Source: Ruminococcus sp. (GTDB lineage: Bacteria; Bacillota; Clostridia; Oscillospirales; Ruminococcaceae). From it: a stretch of 47,882 nucleotides of DNA. The position numbers and the translations under genes were made by a program. Of the stretch, positions 26,640 to 35,544 are shown in pieces. Positions within the stretch are counted from its first letter, which is position 1. The number at the start of each line of letters is the position of its first letter. Where the stretch lies: the NCBI GenBank assembly GCA_024403935.1, contig JAKSQV010000009.1, forward strand, positions 1 through 47,882. The letters are read 5' to 3'. The notes under the pieces are model-generated. The model saw only the letters and a program-made list of their open reading frames with translations. It had not been told where the DNA came from and ran no database searches.

Positions 26640-27147
26640 AAAAAACCTCCGTATGATTAAAAATTCGGGAGAAAACGTACTTCCTGTGAGCCGTCATTCA
26701 CTTACGGCGGGATAAATAAAGCCATAATCCCCTACATTAATATATAGTATATTATAACATACAGGCATAGAAATTGCAAGTGAATTTTATATGTGAGAGT
26801 TTTAGAAATTCGTTCTGTCTTTCCAACACTTATTTGGCAGATTGTTGAAAACTGTGTTGAAATATTTTTCATATAACGAAATATGCGAAATATCACGCAG
26901 AATAAAGGAAAAACAACTGTTGAAAATAATGTTCCGACACACCGTAAACAGCATTTCAACATGATTTATCAACATATTTGCGATCGGACAGCGGAAAACA
27001 TTGCGGATATATGTTCACCGCAAAAGGCGGTTATTCAGGCTTGATACGGATATACGCCAAATTGATAAAAAGGCTTGCGAAAGGTCGGGCAGACATTGTT
27101 CAAAATCATCAAAAATGCGAAAAATCAAAAAAATTTTCGGAAATTGC
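26640..27147. other. oriC: Probable replication origin oriC (upstream of dnaA)
   Basis: About 500 gene-free bases between the divergent dnaA and rpmH genes, where the main coding strand switches from minus (left) to plus (right). It contains TTTCCAACA 26820-26828, TGTTGAAAA 26843-26851, TGTTGAAAT 26855-26863, TGTTGAAAA 26918-26926, ATTTCAACA 26953-26961 and TTATCAACA 26966-26974, followed by A/T-rich DNA (about 27110-27145) that could be the unwinding element. With the dnaA-dnaN gap it would make a bipartite origin like that of Bacillus. The exact unwinding site cannot be set from sequence alone. Confidence 0.8.
26751..26779 (-). promoter_or_regulatory. dnaA promoter
   Basis: On the minus strand, TTGCAA (26779-26774), a 17-base spacer and TATAAT (26756-26751). 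The leader to dnaA is about 105 bases. The box cluster begins about 40 bases upstream, which would allow autoregulation by DnaA. Confidence 0.7.
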
Positions 27148-27176
27148 TTGACAGATATGGAATAATGAAGTATAAT
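27148..27176 (+). promoter_or_regulatory. rpmH promoter
   Basis: TTGACA (27148-27153), a 17-base spacer and TATAAT (27171-27176): a full consensus match. The roughly 95-base leader contains a small GTACA/TGTAC inverted repeat near its 5' end. Confidence 0.93.
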
Positions 27177-27278
27177 CTTATAGTGTAACGCGTACAGGTG
27201 TACGTAAATACTGTAATTAGGAGTCGCTCAACAGAACGGCTCTTGTATAACATTAGGCAAGAGAGGAGGACACTGAAT

Positions 27279-27413
27279 ATGAAAAGAACATATCAGCCGA
27301 AGAAGCTCCACAGAAAGAAGGAGCACGGCTTCATGAAGAGAATGGCTACAAAGAACGGCAGAAAGGTTTTAGCTCGTAGAAGATCTAAGGGCAGAGCAAG
27401 ATTAACTCACTGA
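27279..27413 (+). CDS. rpmH: 50S ribosomal protein L34
   Basis: 44 residues, [21 protein letters not shown] and the Arg/Lys-rich remainder, typical L34. GAGGAGGAC precedes the ATG by 8 bases; an in-frame ATG at 27198 belongs to the leader and has no ribosome site. It has a consensus promoter and is followed at once by a strong terminator, so most transcripts should end before rnpA. This fits the need for far more L34 than RNase P protein. Confidence 0.97.
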   Translation: MKRTYQPKKLHRKKEHGFMKRMATKNGRKVLARRRSKGRARLTH

Positions 27414-27420
27414 CGACGCT

Positions 27421-27455
27421 GACCACAAAAAATTTAATTTTTTGTGGTCTTTTTT
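27421..27455 (+). terminator. Terminator between rpmH and rnpA
   Basis: GACCACAAAAAA (27421-27432) pairs perfectly with TTTTTTGTGGTC (27438-27449), followed by TTTTTT. It begins 8 bases after the rpmH stop. Confidence 0.92.
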
Positions 27456-27509
27456 ATTAAACTATCTTTATTCGTTTCGGATCGCTTTTGATTCCTATTT
27501 TTTGATATT

Positions 27510-27860
27510 ATGCTTTATACGGAAACTCTCAAGGATAACAAGGACTTCCTGAATCTTTACAAGAAGGGGCGGTATATCCCCTCAAAATATTCCGTTATAT
27601 ATGTCAGACCAAACGGACGGCCGTTCAACCGCCTCGGTATTACCGCCGGCAAGAAGATCGGCAATGCTGTTCACAGGAACAGAGCAAAGAGACTCATACG
27701 GCTCGCCTACCGCGAGTGTGAGATCGATATGCCCGTAGGTATTGATATTGTTATCGTTGCGCGCACTCATATCTGTGAGATCAAATCTGACGAATATTGT
27801 GCGTATATGAAGAAGTACGGAGTAAGTGAGATCGGGAAGATTATCAGAAATATAAAATGA
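27510..27860 (+). CDS. rnpA: Ribonuclease P protein component
   Basis: 116 residues with the RNR motif [18 protein letters not shown] that contacts RNase P RNA, and the N-terminal [17 protein letters not shown] segment. The ATG at 27510 fits the family start. No purine-rich ribosome site is visible in the 20 bases upstream, which are T-rich, unlike nearly every other gene here. A terminator ends 54 bases before the start, so expression probably relies on read-through from rpmH and weak initiation. The stop overlaps yidD by 4 bases. Confidence 0.95.
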   Translation: MLYTETLKDNKDFLNLYKKGRYIPSKYSVIYVRPNGRPFNRLGITAGKKIGNAVHRNRAKRLIRLAYRECEIDMPVGIDIVIVARTHICEIKSDEYCAYMKKYGVSEIGKIIRNIK

Positions 27861-28156
27861 AATATCTTATCATTTCGCTGATAAAGCTTTACAGAAGATT
27901 TATTTCTCCGCTTACACCGCCAAAGTGTAAATACTATCCTACCTGCAGCTCTTATGCGCTGACAGCCGTGAGCCGTTTCGGTGCAGTAAGAGGTTCGGCA
28001 CTTGCTGTCTGGAGAATACTCCGGTGTAATCCGTGGTCAATTGGCGGCATAGATTATGTTCCGGAGAAGTTTACCTTCAAAGTGAAGAAGTATGATTATG
28101 AAAAGGACTTTCCGTCAGAGCATGATGCTACTGACTTGAACAATGGAGAGGTATAG
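27857..28156 (+). CDS. yidD: Membrane protein insertion efficiency factor YidD
   Basis: 99 residues. Conserved [23 protein letters not shown] and [20 protein letters not shown] segments with the family cysteines; an amphipathic N-terminal helix attaches it to the membrane. It helps YidC-dependent insertion in other bacteria. The ATGA overlap with rnpA and the 3-base gap to yidC place all three in one operon. The C-terminal tail is acidic. Confidence 0.95.
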   Translation: MKYLIISLIKLYRRFISPLTPPKCKYYPTCSSYALTAVSRFGAVRGSALAVWRILRCNPWSIGGIDYVPEKFTFKVKKYDYEKDFPSEHDATDLNNGEV

Positions 28157-28159
28157 ACA

Positions 28160-29329
28160 TTGAATTTCTTATATGATCTTATAGGCATCCCTTTCGGCTA
28201 TCTTATGAGCCTTATCTACAAGATAGTACCGAATTACGCACTTGCTATCATCATCTTTACTCTTGTTACAAAGCTGCTGCTGCTTCCCGTTAACTACAAA
28301 ACACAGAAAAATGCGGCAAGAATGCAGCTTTTACAGCCAAAGCTTGAAAAAATCAGAAAGGCTTATGAATCAAATCCTCAGAAAATGCAGGAGGAGCAGC
28401 AGAAGGTCTACCAGCAGGAGGGCATCAACCCTATGGGTTCATGTCTGCCGCTGTTCATCCAGATGTTCCTGCTGTTCGGCGTTATCGACGTTGTATATAA
28501 GCCTATTACACATATCCTTCATATCACAAAATCTGTAAGAACTGCTGCTATCGAAAAGGCATCAGAGCTTGCTGTAAAGCTTCCTGAGCTGGGTATCAAC
28601 GGCGGAAAGAGCTTTACTTCAAGTAACCTCAGATCTGAGCTTATTACAGCAGAAGCTCTTGAAAAGTGTCCTTCTGAATTTGCCGATCTTGCTGAAGGCT
28701 TTTCTCGAAAGGTTTCGGATTTTTCCGAGACATTCAGCGTTTTTGGAGCAAATCTCGGTCAGACACCTCAGTTTCATCCTGAAACATGGAACAGAGAGTC
28801 AATAATCCTTTTCTGCATCCCCTTCCTTGCGGGTCTTGCACAGCTTATTTTCTCTCTGTATTCTCAGATACGTCAGAAAAAAACAAATCCTCAGGCAAAT
28901 GCGGCAGGCGGCGGATGTATGACTGTAATGACATTCCTCATGCCCGTATGGTCTGTATGGCTTGCATTTGAGGTTCCGGCCGGTGTCGGATTCTATTGGA
29001 TATTCTCATCGCTCTTCAGCTTTGCTATTACTTTCGCTCTCAACTGCTATTTCTCAAAGGACAGAATTGTTGCCATCAATGAGAAGGAAAAGGAGAAGGC
29101 TCGTATCTATGCTGAAAAGCACCCCGAAAAAAAGACCTTCATGCAGCGTATGATGGAACAGCAGGCAACTTATGAGCAGCAGCAGGCTGCTATGAGAGTG
29201 GACGAAAACGGAGAGAAGATCTCACGCTCGGAAATGAACAAGTACAACCGCGACAAGCTCAAGGAAGCACGTAAGCGTATGGCTGAGAAATACGGCGACG
29301 AATACGATGATAATATTGACGAGGAATAA
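28160..29329 (+). CDS. yidC: Membrane insertase YidC/OxaA
   Basis: 389 residues starting with TTG at 28160 (GGAGAGG 8 bases upstream). Five membrane segments of the Oxa1 fold; the cytosolic hairpin after the first helix (YKTQKNAARMQLLQPKLEKIRKAYES) and GINPMGSCLPLFIQMFLLFGVIDVVYKP are clear. An extended outside loop of roughly 90 residues lies between the second and third core segments. No signal peptide with lipobox is seen, unlike Bacillus SpoIIIJ. The groove Arg of Bacillus appears to be Lys (TLVTKLLLLP). The C-tail is basic and Gln-rich, suited to ribosome contact. Confidence 0.93.
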   Translation: MNFLYDLIGIPFGYLMSLIYKIVPNYALAIIIFTLVTKLLLLPVNYKTQKNAARMQLLQPKLEKIRKAYESNPQKMQEEQQKVYQQEGINPMGSCLPLFIQMFLLFGVIDVVYKPITHILHITKSVRTAAIEKASELAVKLPELGINGGKSFTSSNLRSELITAEALEKCPSEFADLAEGFSRKVSDFSETFSVFGANLGQTPQFHPETWNRESIILFCIPFLAGLAQLIFSLYSQIRQKKTNPQANAAGGGCMTVMTFLMPVWSVWLAFEVPAGVGFYWIFSSLFSFAITFALNCYFSKDRIVAINEKEKEKARIYAEKHPEKKTFMQRMMEQQATYEQQQAAMRVDENGEKISRSEMNKYNRDKLKEARKRMAEKYGDEYDDNIDEE

Positions 29330-29350
29330 ATTAACAGGGAGGTATTTGAA

Positions 29351-30379
29351 ATGACTGAAATTTTTACGGCAAAAACAGTCGAGGAAGCAAAAAATCTTGC
29401 AGCTCAGAAATTTGGAAAGAGCATTGACGACATCAGGTTTGAGATCATCGAAGAAGGCAAAAAGGGCGGATTCCTCGGACTCGGAGCAAAGGACGCAAAG
29501 GTAAAGGCTACTGTTGAAGATGCTGCACCCGCTGCACCTGTTGAGGCTCCCGCTGCAGCTCCTGTTGCAGAGACAGTTGAAGCAGTAACAGAAACAGTGA
29601 CAGGAACAGTTGAAACTATCGAAAAAGCAGAAGAAACTGTTAAAGTGGAGACTGCTGCTCCTGCGGCAGATGAGGAGGATTTTTCTCTCGATAATTTCAC
29701 TCTCATTGAAAATGAAGCTGACTACGATCCGAAGGTTAAGATCGCAAAGGACTATATAACAAGTATACTTCGTGCTATGAACATTGAAGCTGAATTCACT
29801 GTTTATCAGAACGAATCAGGTGCTGTTATAAACATTGAAAGTGATAACAACGGTACTATCATCGGCAGAAGGGGTGAGACTCTCGATTCCATCCAGTATC
29901 TCTGCTCAATAATCGCTAATAAGGGCGATAAGGATTATTTCCGCATCACTATTGACTGTCTCGGATACAGAAGCAAGCGCAGAGAGACTCTTGAACAGCT
30001 TGCAAACAAGGTTGCAAAGTCAGTTCTCAGAACAGGCAGAAGTCAGCCCCTTGAGCCAATGAATCCCTACGAGAGAAGAGTTATCCACTCTGCTATCTCA
30101 AAGATAGAGGGCGTTTCTTCACGTTCAGTCGGTGAGGAGCCTTACAGAAAGATCATCATTTCTTCCAACAACCCCAAGAGAGGCGGCGGAGACGGAAGAC
30201 GCAGAGGTAACCGCGATGACAGACGCGGCGGCGGCAGAGGAAACGGTCGTCGCAGAGAAAGACGTGAGCCATTCGAGCCAAAGGCAATTGATCTCTCAAC
30301 TTCGTTTGAGAAGGACTACAAGAAGCCCAAGCCTGAGGATTCAATGGAAGGCGGTCTTTACGGCAAGATAGAGCTTTGA
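29351..30379 (+). CDS. khpB: RNA-binding protein KhpB/Jag with RG-rich tail
   Basis: 342 residues. Jag-N domain (1-52, with KKGGFLGLGAKDAKV), a long Ala/Pro/Val/Glu linker (about 55-110), a KH domain with GxxG loop IIGRRG (170-175), and an R3H domain (about 205-270, NPYERRVIHSAI). After R3H comes an unusual low-complexity tail with RGGG and GRRRG repeats (277-306), then a short acidic and aromatic end. KhpB with KhpA binds many RNAs and affects cell division and elongation in Gram-positives. The RG tail is not part of the usual protein and may add RNA binding or condensate formation. Confidence 0.93.
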   Translation: MTEIFTAKTVEEAKNLAAQKFGKSIDDIRFEIIEEGKKGGFLGLGAKDAKVKATVEDAAPAAPVEAPAAAPVAETVEAVTETVTGTVETIEKAEETVKVETAAPAADEEDFSLDNFTLIENEADYDPKVKIAKDYITSILRAMNIEAEFTVYQNESGAVINIESDNNGTIIGRRGETLDSIQYLCSIIANKGDKDYFRITIDCLGYRSKRRETLEQLANKVAKSVLRTGRSQPLEPMNPYERRVIHSAISKIEGVSSRSVGEEPYRKIIISSNNPKRGGGDGRRRGNRDDRRGGGRGNGRRRERREPFEPKAIDLSTSFEKDYKKPKPEDSMEGGLYGKIEL

Positions 30380-30422
30380 TCTATTGGTGCCGCGTATCTA
30401 TAAGCCTTATGGCACAGACATC

Positions 30423-30451
30423 AAACAACGGCTTTATGCCGTTGTTTTTTT
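30423..30451 (+). terminator. Terminator between khpB and mnmE, touching the mnmE ribosome site
   Basis: AAACAACGGC (30423-30432), loop TTTAT, GCCGTTGTTT (30438-30447), then T to 30451. The mnmE ribosome site AGGAAGTGA starts at 30452, so there is no room for a promoter between terminator and gene. Confidence 0.88.
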
Positions 30452-30465
30452 AGGAAGTGATAAAT

Positions 30466-31827
30466 ATGTCCACGATAGCGGCTGTTTCAACTCCGAATGC
30501 AGTCGGCGGTATCGCTGTGATACGCATATCGGGTGAGAATGCAATTAAAGTGGCAGAGAAAATATTCCGTCCTTACGGGGACAGGAAAGTGGCAGAAATG
30601 CAGGGGTATACCTGTGCTTACGGAATTGCCTGCGACGGCGATGAGAGCATTGATGACTGCATTCTGACGGTTTTCCGTGCTCCTCACAGCTATACAGGTG
30701 AGGATACTTGTGAGCTTTCGTGCCACGGAGGTCTGTATGTTTCTAAGCGTGTGCTTCGTGCAGCTCTGAAAAACGGTGCTGTAAGTGCTGATGCCGGCGA
30801 GTTTACAAAGCGTGCTTATCTGAACGGTAAACTTGACCTCACGCAGGCTGAAGCTGTAATGGATATTATTTCAGCTCGCGGAGAGGCTGAGCTGCGTATG
30901 GCAGAACAGCTTCGTGAGGGTGCGACCTTTAAAAAGGTGCGTGTCTGTTCGGACAGGCTGCTGAAAATACTAAGTGGTATTGCAGCGTGGACTGACTATC
31001 CCGATGAGGATATTCCCGAAATAGAGCCGTCTGCGCTCAGGTCAGAGCTGTCCGGGATACGCAATGAGCTTGAATCTCTGATTCGTACCTACGATAGCGG
31101 AAGAATAATCCGTGAGGGAGTTTCGACAGCTATTGTCGGACGGCCTAATGTCGGTAAATCGACACTTTTCAACTGCCTGAGCGGATGTGAACGCAGTATC
31201 GTTACCGATATTGCAGGCACGACCCGTGATGTTGTCGAGGAGACGGTTCGTCTTGGTGATATTGTTCTGCGCCTTTCGGATACCGCAGGCATTCATGATA
31301 CCGATGATATTATAGAGGGCATCGGAATAGACATTGCAATGAAAACGGCAGAAAATGCTGAGCTTGTCATTGCAGTTTTTGACGGAAACTGTCCTCTGTC
31401 GGCGGACGATTTATCATTAATTAATAAAATAAACAAGAAAAAATGTGTTGCTGTTATCAATAAATCAGACCAAGAACAGCTTATTAATACCGAAATTTTG
31501 CAAGATAAATTTATACATATTGTATACATTTCTGCTAAAAATCAGGAGGGTATCGAAGAGCTTGAACAGGCTGTCAAGGAGATTTTCAGAATAGAATCAG
31601 ACAGCTTTTCGGTTGTTCCTGTCGCTAATGAACGTCAGAGACGGTGCGTTGAACGTGCAATAAGTTCTCTTGATGAAGGCATTTCAATAATTGATTTCAG
31701 TGAAATGTATGATGCACTTAATGTGGTGCTTGATGATGCTGAGCAATCGCTGCTTGAGCTCACAGGTGAAAGAATAACAGATGCCGTTGTAAACGAGGTT
31801 TTCTCGCGTTTCTGTGTCGGCAAGTAA
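30466..31827 (+). CDS. mnmE: tRNA modification GTPase MnmE
   Basis: 453 residues. Start at ATG 30466 (AGGAAGTGA 6 bases upstream, and [23 protein letters not shown] is the family N-terminus). The tetrahydrofolate-binding N-terminal domain is followed by helices and an inserted GTPase domain with GRPNVGKST (225-233), DIAGTTRD and DTAG, ending in the conserved C-terminal FCVGK with its catalytic cysteine. With MnmG it places the (carboxymethyl)aminomethyl group at U34 of tRNAs. A parS site begins at its stop. Confidence 0.97.
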   Translation: MSTIAAVSTPNAVGGIAVIRISGENAIKVAEKIFRPYGDRKVAEMQGYTCAYGIACDGDESIDDCILTVFRAPHSYTGEDTCELSCHGGLYVSKRVLRAALKNGAVSADAGEFTKRAYLNGKLDLTQAEAVMDIISARGEAELRMAEQLREGATFKKVRVCSDRLLKILSGIAAWTDYPDEDIPEIEPSALRSELSGIRNELESLIRTYDSGRIIREGVSTAIVGRPNVGKSTLFNCLSGCERSIVTDIAGTTRDVVEETVRLGDIVLRLSDTAGIHDTDDIIEGIGIDIAMKTAENAELVIAVFDGNCPLSADDLSLINKINKKKCVAVINKSDQEQLINTEILQDKFIHIVYISAKNQEGIEELEQAVKEIFRIESDSFSVVPVANERQRRCVERAISSLDEGISIIDFSEMYDALNVVLDDAEQSLLELTGERITDAVVNEVFSRFCVGK

Positions 31828-31843
31828 TGTTCCACGTGGAACA
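31828..31843. promoter_or_regulatory. parS: parS site 1
   Basis: TGTTCCACGTGGAACA, a perfect palindrome and a known parS variant. It lies in the gap between mnmE and mnmG. Confidence 0.9.
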
Positions 31844-31858
31844 ATTAAAGGAGTTCTT

Positions 31859-33748
31859 ATGTCATATTTAATGGGAGATTTTGACGTTGCCGTTGTTGGT
31901 GCAGGTCATGCAGGAGTGGAAGCCGCTCTTGCTTCTGCTCGTCTTGGATGCAGAACCGTTCTATTCACGATCTCGCTTGACCAGATAGCGAATATGCCCT
32001 GTAATCCGTCAATTGGAGGTACTGCAAAGGGACATCTTGTCCGTGAAATTGATGCTCTCGGCGGCGAAATGGGCAAGGCCGCTGATGCCTGCTTTATCCA
32101 GAGCCGTATGCTTAATCGCGGAAAAGGTCCTGCTGTTCATAGCCTGAGAGTGCAGGCAGACAGAGTAAAGTATCATAATTACATGAAACAAGTCTGCGAA
32201 TTACAGGAAAATCTCTGTGTAAAACAGGGTGAAGTCACTGAAATTATCTGTGCTGACGGAAAAATTACAGGTATCAGAACGTCGCTTGGTGCAGAATATT
32301 CAGTAAAGGCCGTCATAATTGCGACAGGTACTTATCTTAGAGGAAAGATCCACATTGGCGAAAAATCATACGAAAGCGGTCCTGATTCTGCACTTCCGAG
32401 CCGTGGTTTGTCAGCAAGTCTGATTGAAAATGGTGTTGAACTTAGACGCTTCAAAACCGGAACACCTTGCCGTGTTCACAAGAGAAGCATTGATTTTGAT
32501 GCCATGGAGCGGCAGGATGGAGATGAGAATATAGTCCCGTTTTCATTTGAAACATCGTCTGAGAACCTCGAAAATAAGGTGAGCTGTTACATTACCTATA
32601 CAAATAGTAATACTCATGAAGTCATACTTTCAAACCTTGACAGATCCCCATTATATAGTGGCAAAATAGAGGGAGTAGGTCCAAGATACTGTCCGTCTAT
32701 CGAGGACAAAGTCGTCAGATTTTCTGATAAACCAAGACATCAGTTATTCGTTGAGCCGATGGGATTATCAACAGAAGAATACTATCTTCAGGGAATGTCA
32801 TCATCACTCCCCGAAGACGTACAACTAAATTTTCTGAGAACAATAAAAGGACTCGAAAACGTTGAAATTATGCGACCTGCTTATGCGATAGAATATGATT
32901 GCTGCGACCCATTGCAGCTTCTTCCAACACTTGAATTTAAGCAGATAGGCGGATTGTATGGCGCAGGTCAGTTCAATGGCAGCTCAGGATACGAAGAAGC
33001 TGCCGCGCAAGGCATTGTTGCAGGCATAAATGCTGCTCTTAAGATAAATGGCAGAGAACCAATGATATTGAGCCGCGCAAGCTCATATATAGGCACTCTG
33101 GTAGATGATCTTGTAACAAAAGGCTGCTCAGATCCGTACAGAATGATGACTTCACGAAGTGAGTACAGGCTCATTCTTCGTCAGGATAATGCAGATCAGA
33201 GACTTATGCCAATAGGTCATAGAATCGGACTTATAAGCGATGAAAGGCTTGAAAAACTTAATAACAAGCTTTCACTGATTGAAGCAGAAAAAAAGAGAGT
33301 GTCATCGACTTCCATTGTTCCACGTGAAACATTGAATAATTACTTGGAAAGCATGGGTACTTCCCCTCTTAAAACTGCGTGTAGATTGTCTGATCTAATT
33401 CGACGTCCACAGCTGAATTATAACGATCTTGCTCCGTATGACGAATCACGTCCTGATTTGCCTTTTGATGTGTGTGAACAAGTCGAGCTTCAGATAAAAT
33501 ATGCAGGGTACATTGAAAAGCAGCTTGAACAAATTGAGCATTTAAGGAAGCTTGAAGATAAGCTGCTCCCACCAAACACTGATTATAGGCAGGTTTACGG
33601 GCTCAGACTTGAAGCTGCTGAGAAGCTGAACAAAGTTCAGCCGTTGTCAATAGGACAGGCTTCGAGAATTTCAGGAGTTTCGCCTGCTGATGTTTCTATG
33701 CTCGCTGTATGGCTGCATAAGGAGAGGAGTAAAAACGATGCTTCCTGA
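31859..33748 (+). CDS. mnmG: tRNA uridine 5-carboxymethylaminomethyl modification enzyme MnmG
   Basis: 629 residues. Start at ATG 31859 (AAAGGAG upstream; the alternative in frame at 31814 reads through the parS site). FAD-binding GAGHAG (14-19), the [24 protein letters not shown] signature, [20 protein letters not shown], and the FKTGTPCR segment are all present, with the C-terminal MnmE-binding helical domain ending [11 protein letters not shown] second parS palindrome lies inside the coding sequence (33316-33331, in the codons for SIVPRET). Confidence 0.97.
   Translation: MSYLMGDFDVAVVGAGHAGVEAALASARLGCRTVLFTISLDQIANMPCNPSIGGTAKGHLVREIDALGGEMGKAADACFIQSRMLNRGKGPAVHSLRVQADRVKYHNYMKQVCELQENLCVKQGEVTEIICADGKITGIRTSLGAEYSVKAVIIATGTYLRGKIHIGEKSYESGPDSALPSRGLSASLIENGVELRRFKTGTPCRVHKRSIDFDAMERQDGDENIVPFSFETSSENLENKVSCYITYTNSNTHEVILSNLDRSPLYSGKIEGVGPRYCPSIEDKVVRFSDKPRHQLFVEPMGLSTEEYYLQGMSSSLPEDVQLNFLRTIKGLENVEIMRPAYAIEYDCCDPLQLLPTLEFKQIGGLYGAGQFNGSSGYEEAAAQGIVAGINAALKINGREPMILSRASSYIGTLVDDLVTKGCSDPYRMMTSRSEYRLILRQDNADQRLMPIGHRIGLISDERLEKLNNKLSLIEAEKKRVSSTSIVPRETLNNYLESMGTSPLKTACRLSDLIRRPQLNYNDLAPYDESRPDLPFDVCEQVELQIKYAGYIEKQLEQIEHLRKLEDKLLPPNTDYRQVYGLRLEAAEKLNKVQPLSIGQASRISGVSPADVSMLAVWLHKERSKNDAS
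33316..33331. promoter_or_regulatory. parS: parS site 2 (inside mnmG)
   Basis: TGTTCCACGTGAAACA, one arm of each known parS form. It is embedded in mnmG coding sequence near the start of the C-terminal domain. Confidence 0.85.
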
Positions 33749-34445
33749 TTTTGAATTATGTTGCTCGGAATTTGAGAAGAATGGTATTGGCAATTTCAAT
33801 CGTGAAATTTATGACAAGATGAATATTTATGCAGAATTTCTTGTTGGATACAATAGAAATGTCAATCTGACCGCTATTACTGAACCACATGATATACTCA
33901 TAAAGCACTTTGTTGATAGTGCAGCTGTTTTGAATTTCGTAGATATTCCCGAAAATTCGTCACTTATTGATGTGGGGACGGGCGCAGGCTTCCCTTCTGT
34001 TCCAATCAAGCTGTTTCGTAATGATATAAAACTGACTTTGCTTGACAGTCTCGATAAACGTATTACATTTTTAAAGTTGCTATGTGAAAAACTCGGCATA
34101 GAAGCCGAATTCATTCACGGACGCGCTGAGGATATTGCTGATTTGCCTGAATATCGCGAAAAATTTGATTTTTCCTGTGCCCGTGCAGTTGCAAATCTTG
34201 CTGTCCTTTCTGAGTATTGTCTTCCATTTGTAAAGGTTGGAGGTAAATTCTTTTCTCTGAAAGGTCCGAATGAACAGATAGAATCTGCCGAGAATGCTAT
34301 AAATGTTCTTGGAGGCTGCTGCGATCAAGTAAATGATTATTCAATTGACGGCGATCAGAGGCGTATTGTTCAGGTAAATAAAATTTCGCAGACTCCGTCA
34401 AAATACCCCAGAAATAGCGCACAGATAAAGAAGAAGCCGCTCTGA
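33738..34445 (+). CDS. rsmG: 16S rRNA (guanine527-N7)-methyltransferase RsmG
   Basis: 235 residues. Start at ATG 33738 after AGGAGAGGAG, overlapping the mnmG stop by 11 bases. The SAM-binding motif [12 protein letters not shown] (79-90), the N-terminal [19 protein letters not shown] and the [25 protein letters not shown] segments are typical. Loss of this enzyme gives low-level streptomycin resistance in other bacteria. A terminator follows (34469-34501). Confidence 0.96.
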   Translation: MLPDFELCCSEFEKNGIGNFNREIYDKMNIYAEFLVGYNRNVNLTAITEPHDILIKHFVDSAAVLNFVDIPENSSLIDVGTGAGFPSVPIKLFRNDIKLTLLDSLDKRITFLKLLCEKLGIEAEFIHGRAEDIADLPEYREKFDFSCARAVANLAVLSEYCLPFVKVGGKFFSLKGPNEQIESAENAINVLGGCCDQVNDYSIDGDQRRIVQVNKISQTPSKYPRNSAQIKKKPL

Positions 34446-34468
34446 CAAATGAATAATTATGCATTTTT

Positions 34469-34501
34469 TCCGTCATAATGTTGAATTATGGCGGATTTTT
34501 T
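34469..34501 (+). terminator. Terminator after rsmG
   Basis: TCCGTCATAAT (34469-34479) pairs with ATTATGGCGGA (34485-34495) with one G-U pair, followed by TTTTTT. It ends the mnmE-mnmG-rsmG unit before noc. Confidence 0.88.
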
Positions 34502-34563
34502 ATATGGTTTATATTTCCCGAAAGTGTTATGATTGGTTTATTAAATGACACGGAGGTAAAAAT

Positions 34564-35379
34564 ATGCCTGTTTTTTTAAATCTATCTAAGGAAAAGCAGA
34601 TCAATAAAGTCGTTGAGATCAGTACAGAAAAGATATGTTCAAATCCAAATCAGCCCCGTACAGATTTTGAAGACGATGATCTGACTGCTTTATCAGAATC
34701 TATCGCACAGAATGGTATACTTCAACCGCTTTCTGTACGCCGCAGAGGTGATGAATACGAGTTAATTGCAGGCGAAAGAAGGCTGAGAGCTGCTGAGCTT
34801 TGCGGTCTTGAATCGGTACCCTGCATAATTCATGACATAAGTGAACAGTGTTCTGCTATTCTTGCTCTTGTAGAGAATATTCAGAGGCAGGATCTTTCTT
34901 TTTTTGATGAAGCGGCTGCGATTGAGAAGCTTATAAGCTATTATGGAATGACTCAGGAGGAAGCTGCTGAAAAACTTGGAAAGGCGCAGAGTACCATTGC
35001 AAATAAGCTGCGGCTGCTTCGTCTTACATCCGATGAGCGTATGCTTATAACAAAGCACAACCTGACTGAACGCCATTCAAGAGCATTGCTGAAGCTTGCA
35101 AGCCCTGAGGAGCGTATTTCTGTTCTCGAAAAAGTAATAAACAATAAGCTTAACGTTGACAGGACTGAAAAGCTGGTTGATGATTACATAGGAATTAAAA
35201 AGGAGAAGCAGAGTTACCGCAAGCGTTCAAGGGTATTTCAAAATGTAAAGATATTCGTCAATACTATCAATAAGGCAGTTGAGACCATGCAGGCTGCCGG
35301 AATTCTTGCTGATTCGAGAAAAATACAGTCTGAGGACTATATAGAATACCGTGTTCGTATTCCTTTGCAGAAAAAATAA
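34564..35379 (+). CDS. noc: ParB-family protein, probable nucleoid occlusion factor Noc
   Basis: 271 residues. ParB/Noc fold: NPNQPRTDF, the CTP-binding box GERRLRAAELCG, ENIQRQDLS and a helix-turn-helix with GMTQEEAAEKLGKAQSTIANKLRLLRL. A second complete ParB lies 1 kb downstream next to parA, and this copy lies just after rsmG, the position of noc in Bacillus. A short N-terminal MPVFLNLSKEK stretch could be the membrane-binding amphipathic helix of Noc. Clear Noc-binding palindromes were not found in the window, so a second ParB is the alternative. CGGAGG precedes the ATG. Confidence 0.8.
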   Translation: MPVFLNLSKEKQINKVVEISTEKICSNPNQPRTDFEDDDLTALSESIAQNGILQPLSVRRRGDEYELIAGERRLRAAELCGLESVPCIIHDISEQCSAILALVENIQRQDLSFFDEAAAIEKLISYYGMTQEEAAEKLGKAQSTIANKLRLLRLTSDERMLITKHNLTERHSRALLKLASPEERISVLEKVINNKLNVDRTEKLVDDYIGIKKEKQSYRKRSRVFQNVKIFVNTINKAVETMQAAGILADSRKIQSEDYIEYRVRIPLQKK

Positions 35380-35395
35380 TGTTTCACGTGAAACA
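35380..35395. promoter_or_regulatory. parS: parS site 3
   Basis: TGTTTCACGTGAAACA, the exact consensus palindrome, starting at the base after the noc stop codon. Confidence 0.95.
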
Positions 35396-35418
35396 TTTTT
35401 GCTTGCATATATATGATC

Positions 35419-35434
35419 TGTTCCACATGAAACG
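35419..35434. promoter_or_regulatory. Degenerate parS-like site
   Basis: TGTTCCACATGAAACG: two or more changes from the palindrome, between two good parS sites. It may be a decayed copy. Confidence 0.4.
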
Positions 35435-35444
35435 TTGCTATTTT

Positions 35445-35460
35445 TGTTTCACGTGGAACA
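35445..35460. promoter_or_regulatory. parS: parS site 4
   Basis: TGTTTCACGTGGAACA, about 27 bases upstream of the parA promoter -35, so ParB loading here could affect parAB transcription. Confidence 0.9.
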
Positions 35461-35486
35461 TTTTTATAAAATGGTCATTTAAAGTA

Positions 35487-35515
35487 TTTACATCCGGCTA
35501 TAAAAGTGTTATAAT
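35487..35515 (+). promoter_or_regulatory. parA promoter
   Basis: TTTACA (35487-35492), a 17-base spacer and TATAAT (35510-35515). It would drive parA, parB and possibly serS. Confidence 0.85.
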
Positions 35516-35544
35516 AGAAATACACTACTATGGAGGATGATCGT

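Noticed and set aside
34505-34525. Noc-binding site upstream of noc
   Set aside because: ATTTCCCGAAAG matches only one arm of ATTTCCCGGGAAAT; too weak to list as a site.
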